Of a DNA stretch of 14,268 nucleotides, positions 6,891 through 14,000 are shown in pieces. The stretch comes from an uncultured Bacteroides sp. (GTDB taxonomy: Bacteria > Bacteroidota > Bacteroidia > Bacteroidales > Bacteroidaceae), in the NCBI GenBank assembly GCA_905203765.1, contig CAJKXC010000066.1:1-14268 (forward strand), read 5' to 3'. The position numbers and the translations under genes are program-made. Each line of letters begins with the position of its first letter. Within the stretch, counting starts at the first letter, position 1. The notes beneath the pieces were generated by a model. It saw only the letters and a list, made by a program, of their open reading frames with translations, was not told where the DNA came from and did no database searches.

Positions 6891-7907
6891 TTATTCCGTC
6901 ACCAGCGGACGGGCAGTCCAGTCGTCCTTGACGTAACTGTCGGGATATACCGTCCTGTTGACAATCTCACCGCCCTTCAACCGAATCCAGGTATCGAAGC
7001 TACGGGCACCTTCTTTCATCAGGATGACGCGGGCGCCGTTGGGCAGATGGTTGTACTCGGTATTTCCACCGGTAAAGCGGCCGTAGGCCAGGAGAATGCC
7101 TCGCCACATGACGGAGTAATCGTTGTCGTGGTCGTGTCCGACGAAGATGCCCATCACATCACCGGCTTCTTTCATGGCGGTGAACATACCCGTATTCAGT
7201 ACCGGGGCGCAAGCCTTCTCCATGCGGGTGCCTATCAGGATGGCATCTTCATCGCCGGCGGCTTCGTTATATTCCGGCAGCGGGATGTGGAAAAAGGCCA
7301 AAGCGGGCAAAGGTTGGCCGCCATTCTTCGCCGTATGGGCAGCGCTTTGCTGGCGGTACCAGTTCACCTGGTCGAAGGTAAGCCAGGCGTAGCCCTTCAC
7401 ATCGGGGAGCTGGGAGTAGGAATGGGAGTCGAGGCAATAGAGCAAGGCGGCATCTTTCTTGCCGTCCGAGGACTTCAGGGTGAGGATATAGTCGGGAGAT
7501 TCCACTCCGCCACGGTCGGGCTGGATGTTGAAAGGCATGGAACGGATGACGTCGTATAGTTCGGCACGCGTTTTACCTTGCTCGTTGTCGTGGTTACCAA
7601 AGGTTACGACGAAAGGAATCTTTCGGTCTGCAGCGCAGGAAAGCACGGTGCGCATTGCCGTATCGGCGGGTGCGTCATACACTACATCGCCCGTAAAGAC
7701 GACCAAATCGGGGCGTTCGGCATCGAGCACTTCGCCGATGCGTTTCAGGGCAATGTCCGAAGCCGGATTGCCATACTTGAAATGAATGTCGGTGAACTGG
7801 ACAATTTTAAACTCCCCGTTCCTGTTGAACTGCAAAGGAGATACCTGCGCGCGGCAGAAAAGAGCAGACAGGAGTGCCATACAAAGGATTAATGAGAATT
7901 GTTTCAT
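6891..7907 (-). CDS. Secreted calcineurin-like metallophosphoesterase
   Basis: The 338-residue protein has a signal peptide (residues 1-20, ending CRA before Q), so it is probably periplasmic; the Cys18 context (LFC) is a poor lipobox. All metallophosphatase motifs are in order: TDIH (Asp40, His42), GD (Asp74), GNHD (104-107), the histidine of FFHIP (His207) and GHDH (257-260), giving the full di-metal site. The spacing resembles the Dcr2/purple-acid-like branch found in many Bacteroides proteins. Substrate is unknown; phosphomonoesters or phosphodiesters are possible. It is the last gene of the rex cluster, 27 bases after ispF with no separate promoter seen, and is followed by a hairpin. The link to Rex or to isoprenoid synthesis may be co-transcription only. 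Confidence 0.88.
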   Translation of the reverse strand: MKQFSLILCMALLSALFCRAQVSPLQFNRNGEFKIVQFTDIHFKYGNPASDIALKRIGEVLDAERPDLVVFTGDVVYDAPADTAMRTVLSCAADRKIPFVVTFGNHDNEQGKTRAELYDVIRSMPFNIQPDRGGVESPDYILTLKSSDGKKDAALLYCLDSHSYSQLPDVKGYAWLTFDQVNWYRQQSAAHTAKNGGQPLPALAFFHIPLPEYNEAAGDEDAILIGTRMEKACAPVLNTGMFTAMKEAGDVMGIFVGHDHDNDYSVMWRGILLAYGRFTGGNTEYNHLPNGARVILMKEGARSFDTWIRLKGGEIVNRTVYPDSYVKDDWTARPLVTE

Positions 7908-7934
7908 ACTATGGTTGTTTTTTAAGTAGTCAGC

Positions 7935-8414
7935 TTACTCCGCTATTATCAGTACCGTCGCATACGCCGATATCCCCTCTTCCCTGCCGGTGAAACCCAG
8001 TTTCTCGGTAGTGGTGGCTTTGATGGAGACGTCGTCTTCATCAATCCCCATCACAGCGGCGAGCGTGCGCTGCATTTCGGGGATATGCGCTTTCAGCTTA
8101 GGACGCTCGGCGCAGACGGTAGCGTCGATATTACCGACGGAATAACCTTTCGTTGCAATAAGTTCTACAGTTTTCTTCAGCAGGATCTTGCTGTCTATGT
8201 TCTTGAACTCACCTGCCGTATCGGGGAAGTGGTAGCCGATGTCGCGCATATTCGCCGCACCCAGCAGTGCATCGCAGATGGTATGTATAAGCACATCCGC
8301 ATCCGAATGCCCCAACAAACCTTTCTCATGTTCCAGGCGAATGCCACCTAACCAAAGTTCACGCCCCGCCACCAACTGGTGAACGTCGAAGCCGAAACCC
8401 ACGCGTATCTTCAT
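7935..8414 (-). CDS. ispF: 2-C-methyl-D-erythritol 2,4-cyclodiphosphate synthase
   Basis: The enzyme converts CDP-methylerythritol 2-phosphate to the cyclic diphosphate with release of CMP, the fifth step of the MEP isoprenoid pathway in the cytoplasm. At 159 residues it has the normal length. The zinc ligands are visible as Asp10, His12 (FDVH) and His44 (VLIHTICDALLGA), and LLGHSDAD (33-40) and TTTEKLGFTGR (134-144) are the conserved substrate-binding signatures. It starts 11 bases after the stop of the FAH-family gene with AAAGAAAGA as ribosome binding site, so it is almost certainly co-transcribed with rex. No other MEP-pathway gene is nearby. Confidence 0.97.
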   Translation of the reverse strand: MKIRVGFGFDVHQLVAGRELWLGGIRLEHEKGLLGHSDADVLIHTICDALLGAANMRDIGYHFPDTAGEFKNIDSKILLKKTVELIATKGYSVGNIDATVCAERPKLKAHIPEMQRTLAAVMGIDEDDVSIKATTTEKLGFTGREEGISAYATVLIIAE

Positions 8415-8425
8415 ATAGTCTTTCT

Positions 8426-9043
8426 TTATTTAATATGGAAGTCGAGCACTTTCTCCCCGCCCAAATACCCTTGCAGATGCTGCCCTATGCTGACAGGGCC
8501 TACCCCCGCAGGCGTACCGGTAAACAACAAGTCACCGATTTTCAACGTCATGAAACGGCTGACGTAAGCAATGATGTCATCGACCTTGAAAAGCATATTC
8601 GAGGTATTGCTGTGTTGCATTTCCTTTTCATCAATCGTCAGGCGGAAGTCCAGATTCTGCACATCGCCGCCCGCCTGTTCCAGGGGGATGAATGTACCGA
8701 TAGCCGCCGAGTTGTCGAACCCTTTGGAAAGTTCCCACGGATTGCCCGCCTCGCGAAACCGGCGTTGCAGGTCGCGTGCGGTAAAGTCGATGCCTACCGT
8801 CACCGCATCGTAGTAGCGGCGGGCGAAGCGCGGCGCAATATTCTTGCCCAGACGGCAGATGCGTACCACCACTTCCGTTTCATAATGCACTTCGTTGGAG
8901 AAATCTGGAATAAAAAAAGGCTTCCCATCCTTGAGCAGAGCCGAGTCGGGCTTCATAAAGATGACCGGTTCCAGGTTCTCCTGCGTATGTTTCATCTCCT
9001 GATTGTGCAGGGCATAGTTCATTCCTACGGCAATAATCTTCAT
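8426..9043 (-). CDS. Fumarylacetoacetate hydrolase-family protein (FAHD1/YcgM-like)
   Basis: The 205-residue cytoplasmic protein opens with IIAVGMNYALHNQEM and EPVIFMKPDSALL, the hallmarks of the short FAH family that includes human FAHD1 (acylpyruvase and oxaloacetate decarboxylase) and E. coli YcgM. The divalent-metal ligands are seen as Glu55 and Glu57 (HYETE) and Asp86 (GIDFTARD); LLFTGTPAGVGP near the C-terminus is also conserved. The likely reaction is hydrolysis or decarboxylation of a beta-keto or acylpyruvate compound. Its ATG overlaps the rex stop codon by one base (TAATG), which suggests translational coupling. Placement directly after the NADH-sensing repressor would fit a role in oxaloacetate or pyruvate balance, but this is inference. 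Confidence 0.9.
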   Translation of the reverse strand: MKIIAVGMNYALHNQEMKHTQENLEPVIFMKPDSALLKDGKPFFIPDFSNEVHYETEVVVRICRLGKNIAPRFARRYYDAVTVGIDFTARDLQRRFREAGNPWELSKGFDNSAAIGTFIPLEQAGGDVQNLDFRLTIDEKEMQHSNTSNMLFKVDDIIAYVSRFMTLKIGDLLFTGTPAGVGPVSIGQHLQGYLGGEKVLDFHIK

Positions 9044-9705
9044 TACTTGATTTCGTTAAAGTTCAATCTGTTAAACATCACTGCCAGATGGGCATACAGG
9101 GAAGTATTCTGAACAACAATATTCTCCGGCACGCGGATACGGAACGGGGTAAAGTTCCAAACGGCCTTGATACCGCCTTCCACCATGGTGTTCGTTATCT
9201 GCTGGGCTATCTCGATGGGCACGGTCAGTACGCCGATGTTGACGTTGTACTCCTTCATCTTCTGCCGGAAGTCATCGGAATGATAGATGGGAATACCGTT
9301 CAGCGTAGTGCCCACCAGCTCCGAGTTGACGTCGAACGCCGCCACAATCTCCAAGCCGAAATGGCTCAGACCGGAGTCGCGCAGCAGGGCACCGCCCAGG
9401 CTTCCGACACCGAATAGAAAAGCTTTATGTATATTGGTAAATCCCAAGAAGTCTTCCAGCACGGCTATCAGCGTATCTACTTCATAGCCCACGCGCGTAC
9501 GGCCCGAAATGTTGACATACGACAGGTCTTTGGCTATCTGCGAAGCATCGATATTGATTTCCTTGGAGATCTGCGTGGACGATACAAAGCGCTCGCCCTG
9601 CTGCTTCAGCAACTTTACATTAGAAAGGTACCACGGGAGCCGGCGTAAAGTGGGTTCCGGCACCTTCATGGTTTCTTTATTCTGTAACGAACTGCTCATA
9701 GTCAT
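9043..9705 (-). CDS. rex: Redox-sensing transcriptional repressor Rex
   Basis: Rex senses the NADH/NAD+ ratio and represses fermentation and respiration genes when NADH is low. This 220-residue protein has the usual two domains: an N-terminal winged helix (about residues 14-92, with TLRRLPWYL, STQISKEINIDASQIAKDL and the wing SGRTRVGYEVDTL) and a C-terminal Rossmann domain with GVGSLGGALL (99-108), a variant of the common GxGNLG. WNFTPFRIRVPENIVVQN near the C-terminus is also typical. ATGs at 9705, 9699 and 9669 are possible; the first fits a leader of about 22 nt from the -7 element. It heads the cluster with the FAH-family gene, ispF and the phosphoesterase. I saw no TTGTGAA-N4-TTCACAA-type Rex operator upstream. 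Confidence 0.95.
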   Translation of the reverse strand: MTMSSSLQNKETMKVPEPTLRRLPWYLSNVKLLKQQGERFVSSTQISKEINIDASQIAKDLSYVNISGRTRVGYEVDTLIAVLEDFLGFTNIHKAFLFGVGSLGGALLRDSGLSHFGLEIVAAFDVNSELVGTTLNGIPIYHSDDFRQKMKEYNVNIGVLTVPIEIAQQITNTMVEGGIKAVWNFTPFRIRVPENIVVQNTSLYAHLAVMFNRLNFNEIK

Positions 9706-9733
9706 TTATTTAAGTTCTCGTTATTGGGATTGG

Positions 9734-9741
9734 CAAAAATA
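9734..9741 (-). promoter_or_regulatory. -7 promoter element for the rex cluster
   Basis: On the minus strand this is TATTTTTG, a full TAnnTTTG match 29 bases upstream of the first rex ATG. No strong -33 TTTG lies 19-21 bases further up. The rest of the 99-base gap between rex and the DUF5686 gene is A/T rich with no terminator hairpin that I can see. Confidence 0.55.
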
Positions 9742-9804
9742 CAGTTTTTTTTCTAATCCGACACATGGATGGAATAAAAGCTTAACATAAATTCTACAAA
9801 ACGA

Positions 9805-12309
9805 CTATCGGGAAGCAGAATGTAACAGAGGCAGACTAAGGGAAACTCCCACCGAGCGATACTTCAAACGCTCGAAGCCTACGAACACACCGATACGTGC
9901 CACTCCCGAAAGGCCTGCCGAATAGCCCAGTTCGGTATAGGGACACTGTTTGTACAGGGCTATGGAACGGAGATGCAAAGCCTCGTCGAAGAGTTTGCCC
10001 GACAGGAAAGGGAGTTGTTTCAGCAACAGATACGGAGTGTACCAGGAAACATTGGCCTGCGCCCAGCGGGTGTCGGTGGACAGGGCATAGTTGTCGAGCA
10101 GATTGAAACCGGTGTTGAACGTACGCTCCGTCACCCAAAGGTCGGTAGATGCAACGTGCTTGAAGTCGGGGAATTGCAGGTTCTTTGCATCCCAGAACGT
10201 GCCTACATTGACCGACCACAGCAGGTAGCTGAACATGCCGAACTCCACCTTCTGCCTGGCAGAGAACTGCATCAGGTGATAAGAAGTAAGGTAACGGCTA
10301 CCGTCTACGGGAAAGGCGCGGTCGTACTTCAAGGCGAAAGTGGGATAGCGGGAATCTTCGTACACCTTTTTGCCACCGGACATATGGTAGTAGTGCGCCG
10401 GGGTGTACTCCAGACCGAAAGAAGCCTTCAGCAGATCATTCCCGGGCATCGGGCGGAAGGACTTGTTTTCCGGCAGGTTCGGTTCGGCATCTCTCTTGAA
10501 CCAACTATGGCGGATGTGGTTATCCAGCATACTACGGCGCTGCCACGAAAGAGAAGTAGAAAAGAGCAATCCGTTGAAAGGCTCTATCGCGTGGTCGGCA
10601 CTGAAGAAAGTGTTCTTGTAGAGCTTCACATGATTATGACCGAACAACGCACTGGAGAAGGCGTTTATCAGGCGCGACTCCCCACTCTCGCCGTTATAGT
10701 CGGCAGAGGTAGTGCCGCCTGCAAACGACAAACGGCCCAAACGCCGGGGGGCATATTCCAGCGTCAATTCCCCCTGCCCTACCCATTCCTTGCGGGCAGT
10801 GGTGTAGTAGGCGGAAGGAGTAAAACGAAGGGACGAGGACCGGGACAGGTCGATGCCCATCTTCAGCTTCGCTCCCAACCAGAAACCGTCGACAAAGTTG
10901 TATTCGGGGATATAAGAGGAAAGGTTCGATAAAGTGAGCCATGCCTTTTTATTGCCGGTAGTAAACGTCTTTCCAAACAGAAAGGCATTCAGGGCATCGC
11001 CCGCACCGCCCGACTTGCGAAGGCTGGCCTCACTCCGAGAGTCCTTCTGTTGTATCTTCACTTCCTTGTACTGGTAGCTCTGGAACTCTTCCTGCCGCAA
11101 GGGCACACTGCGCACCGTATCCCAGTAAAGGGAATCTCTCTTATCGGCGAGCGAATCCACTTGCGTGTTCTCGCGCACCCGTCTTGCAGGACGTTCGTAC
11201 TTATGCTGCTTCGGCGGTACGGCCTCGGCAGTTACCTGTTTTACCGGTGCGGCGGCTTTTGCCGTTTGCTTCGCATCGGTCTTTATAGTGATATCTGTCT
11301 TTATATCGGTATAGTGCACGGCAGCCAGATAGGACGCCTCTGCCTTAAAGCCCATCACGCTGATGGAGACTGACATGGTGGTAGATACCGGCAGGAAAAC
11401 TTCCGGCTGCACTTCCTTGCAGATAACCTTGACTTTCGCATCCATCCCACTGCCACGAACACCGGCGTCGATGGCGGACACGCACCACAGATCTTCCACA
11501 ATAAACAAATCGCCCTCTATCAAGCGGGTATCCGCCCGCCTGGGAATGATGCGTATCTTGTTGACCATCCGCCCGTTCTCCATGAAATAGCCGTCCAGCC
11601 TGAAGCGGTAGTAGGAAAAGGCTTTGGGGTTCAGCGGGGAGACCTTGCCGAAGATTTCCGGTGTATAGAAGTTGACCGTAGTCAGTCCCATCTCTATCTG
11701 GAACTCTTCCGGGAAGGAATTCTTGGAAGCCAATACCCGCTTGTTCCAAACGTTCGGGGCTTTGAAGGTCACTATCTGCTGTTCTTCCAGCAAGAAGAGT
11801 TTGCCAAGCAGTTCTTTCGATTCCTTCCGCACCTCTTTGGATAATTTCAGTATCGCAGGAATGGACGTTCCTTTTCCCGTACCCTTCAGATAGGTGCCTG
11901 CGGTGAAGCCTTTCACCAGGGTACGATAGTAAGAGGCACGGGCTATGGCCTTGCGCATCACGGCATAGGCAGGATCTTCTCCCCCTTTCACCACATTGAC
12001 TTCCGGCAAGGAATAGATGCGCTCGGCAAGGGTGATGTTCTTCTCATAATCACGCTCCGGCATACGGAAAGAAAAGTTTTGGGAGATGAAGCCCAAAGAA
12101 GACACATCGCAAGTATATTGCCCGGCAGCCAGCTTAGTCTGAAAGCGGCCGTGCTCATCGGTAGTAAAACCGGACTGTGTTTCGCGCAAGTAAAGGGCTG
12201 CATAAGGAACCGGGTTACCGGCAGCATCGACCACGGAGCCCTTGAAAGTTTGTGCAAAAGATAGAATAGCTATGAAGTTCAAAAGGAATAAACAGATAAA
12301 TCTCTTCAT
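9805..12309 (-). CDS. DUF5686 outer-membrane protein with carboxypeptidase-like regulatory domain
   Basis: The 834-residue protein has a signal peptide (residues 1-19, LSFA before Q) and then a carboxypeptidase-regulatory-like beta-sandwich (about 21-98: FKGSVVDAAGNPVPYAALYL, TTDEHGRF, VSSLGF), as found at the N-terminus of TonB-dependent receptors. LPEVNVVKGGEDPAYAVMRKAI (split around residue 110) is the usual entry to DUF5686. Residues of about 340-415 form a low-complexity, charged stretch (many K, A, P, R, E) that is likely an exposed loop or linker. The rest alternates like a beta-barrel. No TonB box, plug or SusD partner is present, so it is not a standard TonB receptor. Function is unknown. 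It is divergent from the SUI1 gene and 99 bases upstream of rex; co-transcription with rex is possible but a rex promoter is present. Confidence 0.85.
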   Translation of the reverse strand: MKRFICLFLLNFIAILSFAQTFKGSVVDAAGNPVPYAALYLRETQSGFTTDEHGRFQTKLAAGQYTCDVSSLGFISQNFSFRMPERDYEKNITLAERIYSLPEVNVVKGGEDPAYAVMRKAIARASYYRTLVKGFTAGTYLKGTGKGTSIPAILKLSKEVRKESKELLGKLFLLEEQQIVTFKAPNVWNKRVLASKNSFPEEFQIEMGLTTVNFYTPEIFGKVSPLNPKAFSYYRFRLDGYFMENGRMVNKIRIIPRRADTRLIEGDLFIVEDLWCVSAIDAGVRGSGMDAKVKVICKEVQPEVFLPVSTTMSVSISVMGFKAEASYLAAVHYTDIKTDITIKTDAKQTAKAAAPVKQVTAEAVPPKQHKYERPARRVRENTQVDSLADKRDSLYWDTVRSVPLRQEEFQSYQYKEVKIQQKDSRSEASLRKSGGAGDALNAFLFGKTFTTGNKKAWLTLSNLSSYIPEYNFVDGFWLGAKLKMGIDLSRSSSLRFTPSAYYTTARKEWVGQGELTLEYAPRRLGRLSFAGGTTSADYNGESGESRLINAFSSALFGHNHVKLYKNTFFSADHAIEPFNGLLFSTSLSWQRRSMLDNHIRHSWFKRDAEPNLPENKSFRPMPGNDLLKASFGLEYTPAHYYHMSGGKKVYEDSRYPTFALKYDRAFPVDGSRYLTSYHLMQFSARQKVEFGMFSYLLWSVNVGTFWDAKNLQFPDFKHVASTDLWVTERTFNTGFNLLDNYALSTDTRWAQANVSWYTPYLLLKQLPFLSGKLFDEALHLRSIALYKQCPYTELGYSAGLSGVARIGVFVGFERLKYRSVGVSLSLPLLHSASR

Positions 12310-12352
12310 ACTTTTTACAGTTAAATGTTCCGTTAGCTTGCTTATTAGACGA

Positions 12353-12360
12353 CAAAAGTA
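12353..12360 (-). promoter_or_regulatory. -7 promoter element for the DUF5686 gene
   Basis: On the minus strand this reads TACTTTTG, matching TAnnTTTG, 43 bases upstream of the ATG. A TTTG (12384-12387, minus) lies 23 bases further upstream, somewhat beyond the ideal spacing. It faces away from an identical -7 octamer serving the SUI1 gene. Confidence 0.6.
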
Positions 12361-12368
12361 TCAAAAGA

Positions 12369-12399
12369 TTGCAAGATTCCGTGCAAAATATTACTTTTG
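12369..12399 (+). promoter_or_regulatory. Promoter for the SUI1/YciH gene
   Basis: TACTTTTG at 12392-12399 matches the -7 consensus and TTG at 12369-12371 sits 20 bases upstream as a -33 core. Transcription should begin near 12406, about 15 nt before the ATG at 12421. An upstream in-frame TTG (12397-12399) is part of the -7 element and so cannot be the translation start. Confidence 0.65.
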
Positions 12400-12420
12400 A
12401 TTCCCCAAAACAGAAAGAAT

Positions 12421-12768
12421 ATGAAGAATAATGATTGGAAAGACCGGCTGAATATAGTGTACTCCACCAACCCGGACTATGGTTACGAGAAGGAAGAAGA
12501 CCAGGAGCAAGACACCCTGCCGGCAGCACAACAGCGCCTGCGCGTACAGTTGGACCGCAAGAACCGGGGTGGCAAAGTAGTTACCCTCGTCACCGGTTTC
12601 GTCGGCACGGACAACGACCTGAAGGAGTTGGGCAAGTTATTGAAAAGCAAGTGCGGTGTAGGCGGAAGTGCCAAAGACGGAGAAATCATCGTACAGGGCG
12701 ACTTCAAACAAAAAGTGTTGGAACTGCTTAAAAAAGAAGGATATACGCAAACCAAACCGGTAGGATAA
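12421..12768 (+). CDS. SUI1/YciH family (eIF1-like) protein
   Basis: The 115-residue protein has an acidic N-terminal tail (residues 1-40, with YEKEEDQEQD) and an SUI1 domain at about 41-113: QLDRKNRGGKVVTLVTGF, then DLKELGKLLKSKCGVGGS and KDGEIIVQGDF, matching the eIF1/YciH core. Eukaryotic eIF1 and archaeal aIF1 control start-site selection on the small ribosomal subunit; the bacterial YciH proteins bind the 30S subunit but are less well understood. The start is the ATG with AGAAAG upstream; a longer frame from TTG at 12397 is rejected because that codon lies in the -7 element. A 6-bp hairpin with an ATAA loop (12759-12774) sits on its stop codon, followed by the 22-bp repeat array. Confidence 0.93.
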   Translation: MKNNDWKDRLNIVYSTNPDYGYEKEEDQEQDTLPAAQQRLRVQLDRKNRGGKVVTLVTGFVGTDNDLKELGKLLKSKCGVGGSAKDGEIIVQGDFKQKVLELLKKEGYTQTKPVG

Positions 12769-12774
12769 CCTACC
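12759..12774 (+). repeat. Hairpin on the SUI1 stop codon
   Basis: GGTAGG (12759-12764) pairs with CCTACC (12769-12774) around ATAA, placing the TAA stop in the loop. It is too short and lacks a T run to be a terminator. It immediately precedes the repeat array. Confidence 0.4.
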
Positions 12775-12780
12775 CCATCG

Positions 12781-12868
12781 AAACAGACCATGCGTTTGCC
12801 CTAAACAGACCATGCGTTGAGGTCAAACAGACCATGCGTTTGGGGTAAACAGATGATGCGTTTCGATG
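12781..12868. repeat. 22-bp tandem repeat array, four copies
   Basis: AAACAGACCATGCGTT begins at 12781, 12803 and 12825 with no difference, and a fourth copy at 12847 has TG in place of CC (AAACAGATGATGCGTT). Each 16-base core is followed by a six-base variable stretch (TGCCCT, GAGGTC, TGGGGT, TCGATG), so the period is exactly 22 bp. The array has no long unique spacers, so it is not CRISPR. CATCGAAAC (12776-12784) and its reverse complement GTTTCGATG (12860-12868) bracket it. A further AAACAGAT occurs at 12896-12903. The array lies between the convergent SUI1 and tsf genes; function unknown. Confidence 0.9.
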
Positions 12869-12884
12869 CAATGCACCGTCTGTT
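12848..12884 (+). repeat. Hairpin formed by repeat copy 4 and an inverted copy
   Basis: AACAGATGATGCGTT (12848-12862) can pair with AATGCACCGTCTGTT (12870-12884) around a 7-nt loop: 15 positions with one A-C mismatch and two G-U wobbles in the plus-strand RNA. The right arm is a diverged inverted copy of the array unit. It precedes the main terminator by 24 bases. Confidence 0.6.
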
Positions 12885-12908
12885 ACGAAGCAAGCAAACA
12901 GATATAAA

Positions 12909-12946
12909 AAAACGGTCGCTACGGATAATCTCCGTGCGACCGTTTT
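12909..12946. terminator. Strong bidirectional terminator between SUI1 and tsf
   Basis: AAAACGGTCGC (12909-12919) pairs with GCGACCGTTTT (12936-12946), extended inward by ACGGA (12921-12925) with TCCGT (12931-12935), giving 16 bp with a single bulged T and a 5-nt loop. Read leftward it ends in T7, and rightward in TTTTCTATTTATT, so it can end both the tsf and the SUI1 transcripts. Confidence 0.9.
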
Positions 12947-12972
12947 CTATTTATTCTATCAGAACAGAATTA

Positions 12973-13965
12973 TTATTCAGCGCGCAAAGTGAAACGCTTG
13001 AAGTCTGTAATCTTCAGTTCAGGATCAGCTTCCTTCAACACTTCTCTTACAGTCTTCTTAGCATCCATAATATCTTCCTGGTTCAGCAAGCAAACTTCCT
13101 TCAGGAACTTGCCCAGACGACCTTTAGCAATATTCTGGATCATCTGCTCGGGCAGATGTGCAGCCTTTTCGGCAGAAACGGTAGCAATGATTTCTTTTGC
13201 TTTCGCTACGTCCTCAGCTGTAATCCAGCCTTTGGCCATGTTGCTTTCCATGTGGTCTTCGCTGTCTACATGAGCAGGATTGAGGCCGGCTTTCTTCAAA
13301 GCAGCTTCTACAGCTTTCTGTACTTGTTCTGCTTTAGTCTTTTCGATAGCAACTTCGATTTCTTTCTGCTTCACTTCTTCAGAAACACCGTCTTCGTCAA
13401 TTGCAAGCGGGTTCATGGCAGCAATCTGCATAGCTACCTGCTTAGCCAACTGCTCGTCTACTGCCTTGTTGAAAGCAGCGATAGTGCAGAGTCCGTTTCT
13501 GTTCATGTGATTGTAAACAACAGTGCTTGCACCTTCTACAGTCATGTAGCCGTCGAGCTCCATCTTCTCACCCGTGATACCGCTACGGTCAACCACTGCA
13601 TCCTGTACAGTACCTTTACCCATCGGCAGTGCTTTCACTTCGTCCAGGGTCTTGCACTTGTTAGCTACGGCAAGATCAAGGATATCTTGGGTCAACTTCA
13701 CGAAGTCAGCATTCTGAGCCACGAAGTCAGTTTCGCACTTCAAAGCTACGATAACGGCAAAGTCACCGGTGGTCTTAGCCAAAACGCAACCTTCAGAAGC
13801 CTCGCGGTCTGAACGCTTAGCGGCAACAGCCTGTCCCTTCTTACGGATAATTTCCATTGCCTTGTCGAAATCGCCTTCAGCTTCAGTCAAAGCATTTTTG
13901 CAATCCATCATACCAGCACCGGTCATCTTGCGGAGCTTGGTTATATCAGCCATTGTTACAGCCAT
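12973..13965 (-). CDS. tsf: Elongation factor Ts
   Basis: EF-Ts is the guanine-nucleotide exchange factor that releases GDP from EF-Tu in the cytoplasm. At 330 residues this is longer than E. coli EF-Ts (283) but usual for Bacteroides. The N-terminal UBA-like module (MADITKLRKMTGAGMMDCK, residues 5-23) and the EF-Tu contact motif TDFVAQN (79-85) are clear. Two starts are possible: ATG at 13965 (MAVTMADI) and ATG at 13953 (MADI, the common start elsewhere). AAAGGGA lies about ten bases before the first, so that start is chosen. It follows rpsB in the universal rpsB-tsf order but is separated from it by an unusual 150-base gap holding a terminator-like inverted repeat. The bidirectional terminator at 12909-12946 ends the unit. 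Confidence 0.98.
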   Translation of the reverse strand: MAVTMADITKLRKMTGAGMMDCKNALTEAEGDFDKAMEIIRKKGQAVAAKRSDREASEGCVLAKTTGDFAVIVALKCETDFVAQNADFVKLTQDILDLAVANKCKTLDEVKALPMGKGTVQDAVVDRSGITGEKMELDGYMTVEGASTVVYNHMNRNGLCTIAAFNKAVDEQLAKQVAMQIAAMNPLAIDEDGVSEEVKQKEIEVAIEKTKAEQVQKAVEAALKKAGLNPAHVDSEDHMESNMAKGWITAEDVAKAKEIIATVSAEKAAHLPEQMIQNIAKGRLGKFLKEVCLLNQEDIMDAKKTVREVLKEADPELKITDFKRFTLRAE

Positions 13966-14000
13966 AATTTTTCCCTTTATATTTTAGAATTAATAAAAAA

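Noticed and set aside
9706..9804. Search for a Rex autoregulatory operator upstream of rex
   Set aside because: No TTGTGAA-type inverted repeat was found; TTAACA near 9782 has no matching partner half-site.
9973..10932. 319-codon plus-strand frame opposite the DUF5686 gene
   Set aside because: Antisense to a coding region with clear signal peptide and domain structure; its own translation shows no recognisable domain.
12397..12420. Eight-codon N-terminal extension of the SUI1 protein from a TTG
   Set aside because: The TTG is part of the -7 element TACTTTTG, upstream of the expected transcription start; the ATG at 12421 with AGAAAG is preferred.
12781..12868. The 22-bp array as a CRISPR
   Set aside because: Cores are separated by only six bases, there are no spacer-sized unique segments, and no cas gene is present.
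12817..13812. 331-codon plus-strand frame starting in the repeat array and running opposite tsf
   Set aside because: It begins at a TTG in the repeats, reads through the terminator hairpin and is antisense to EF-Ts, whose identity is certain.
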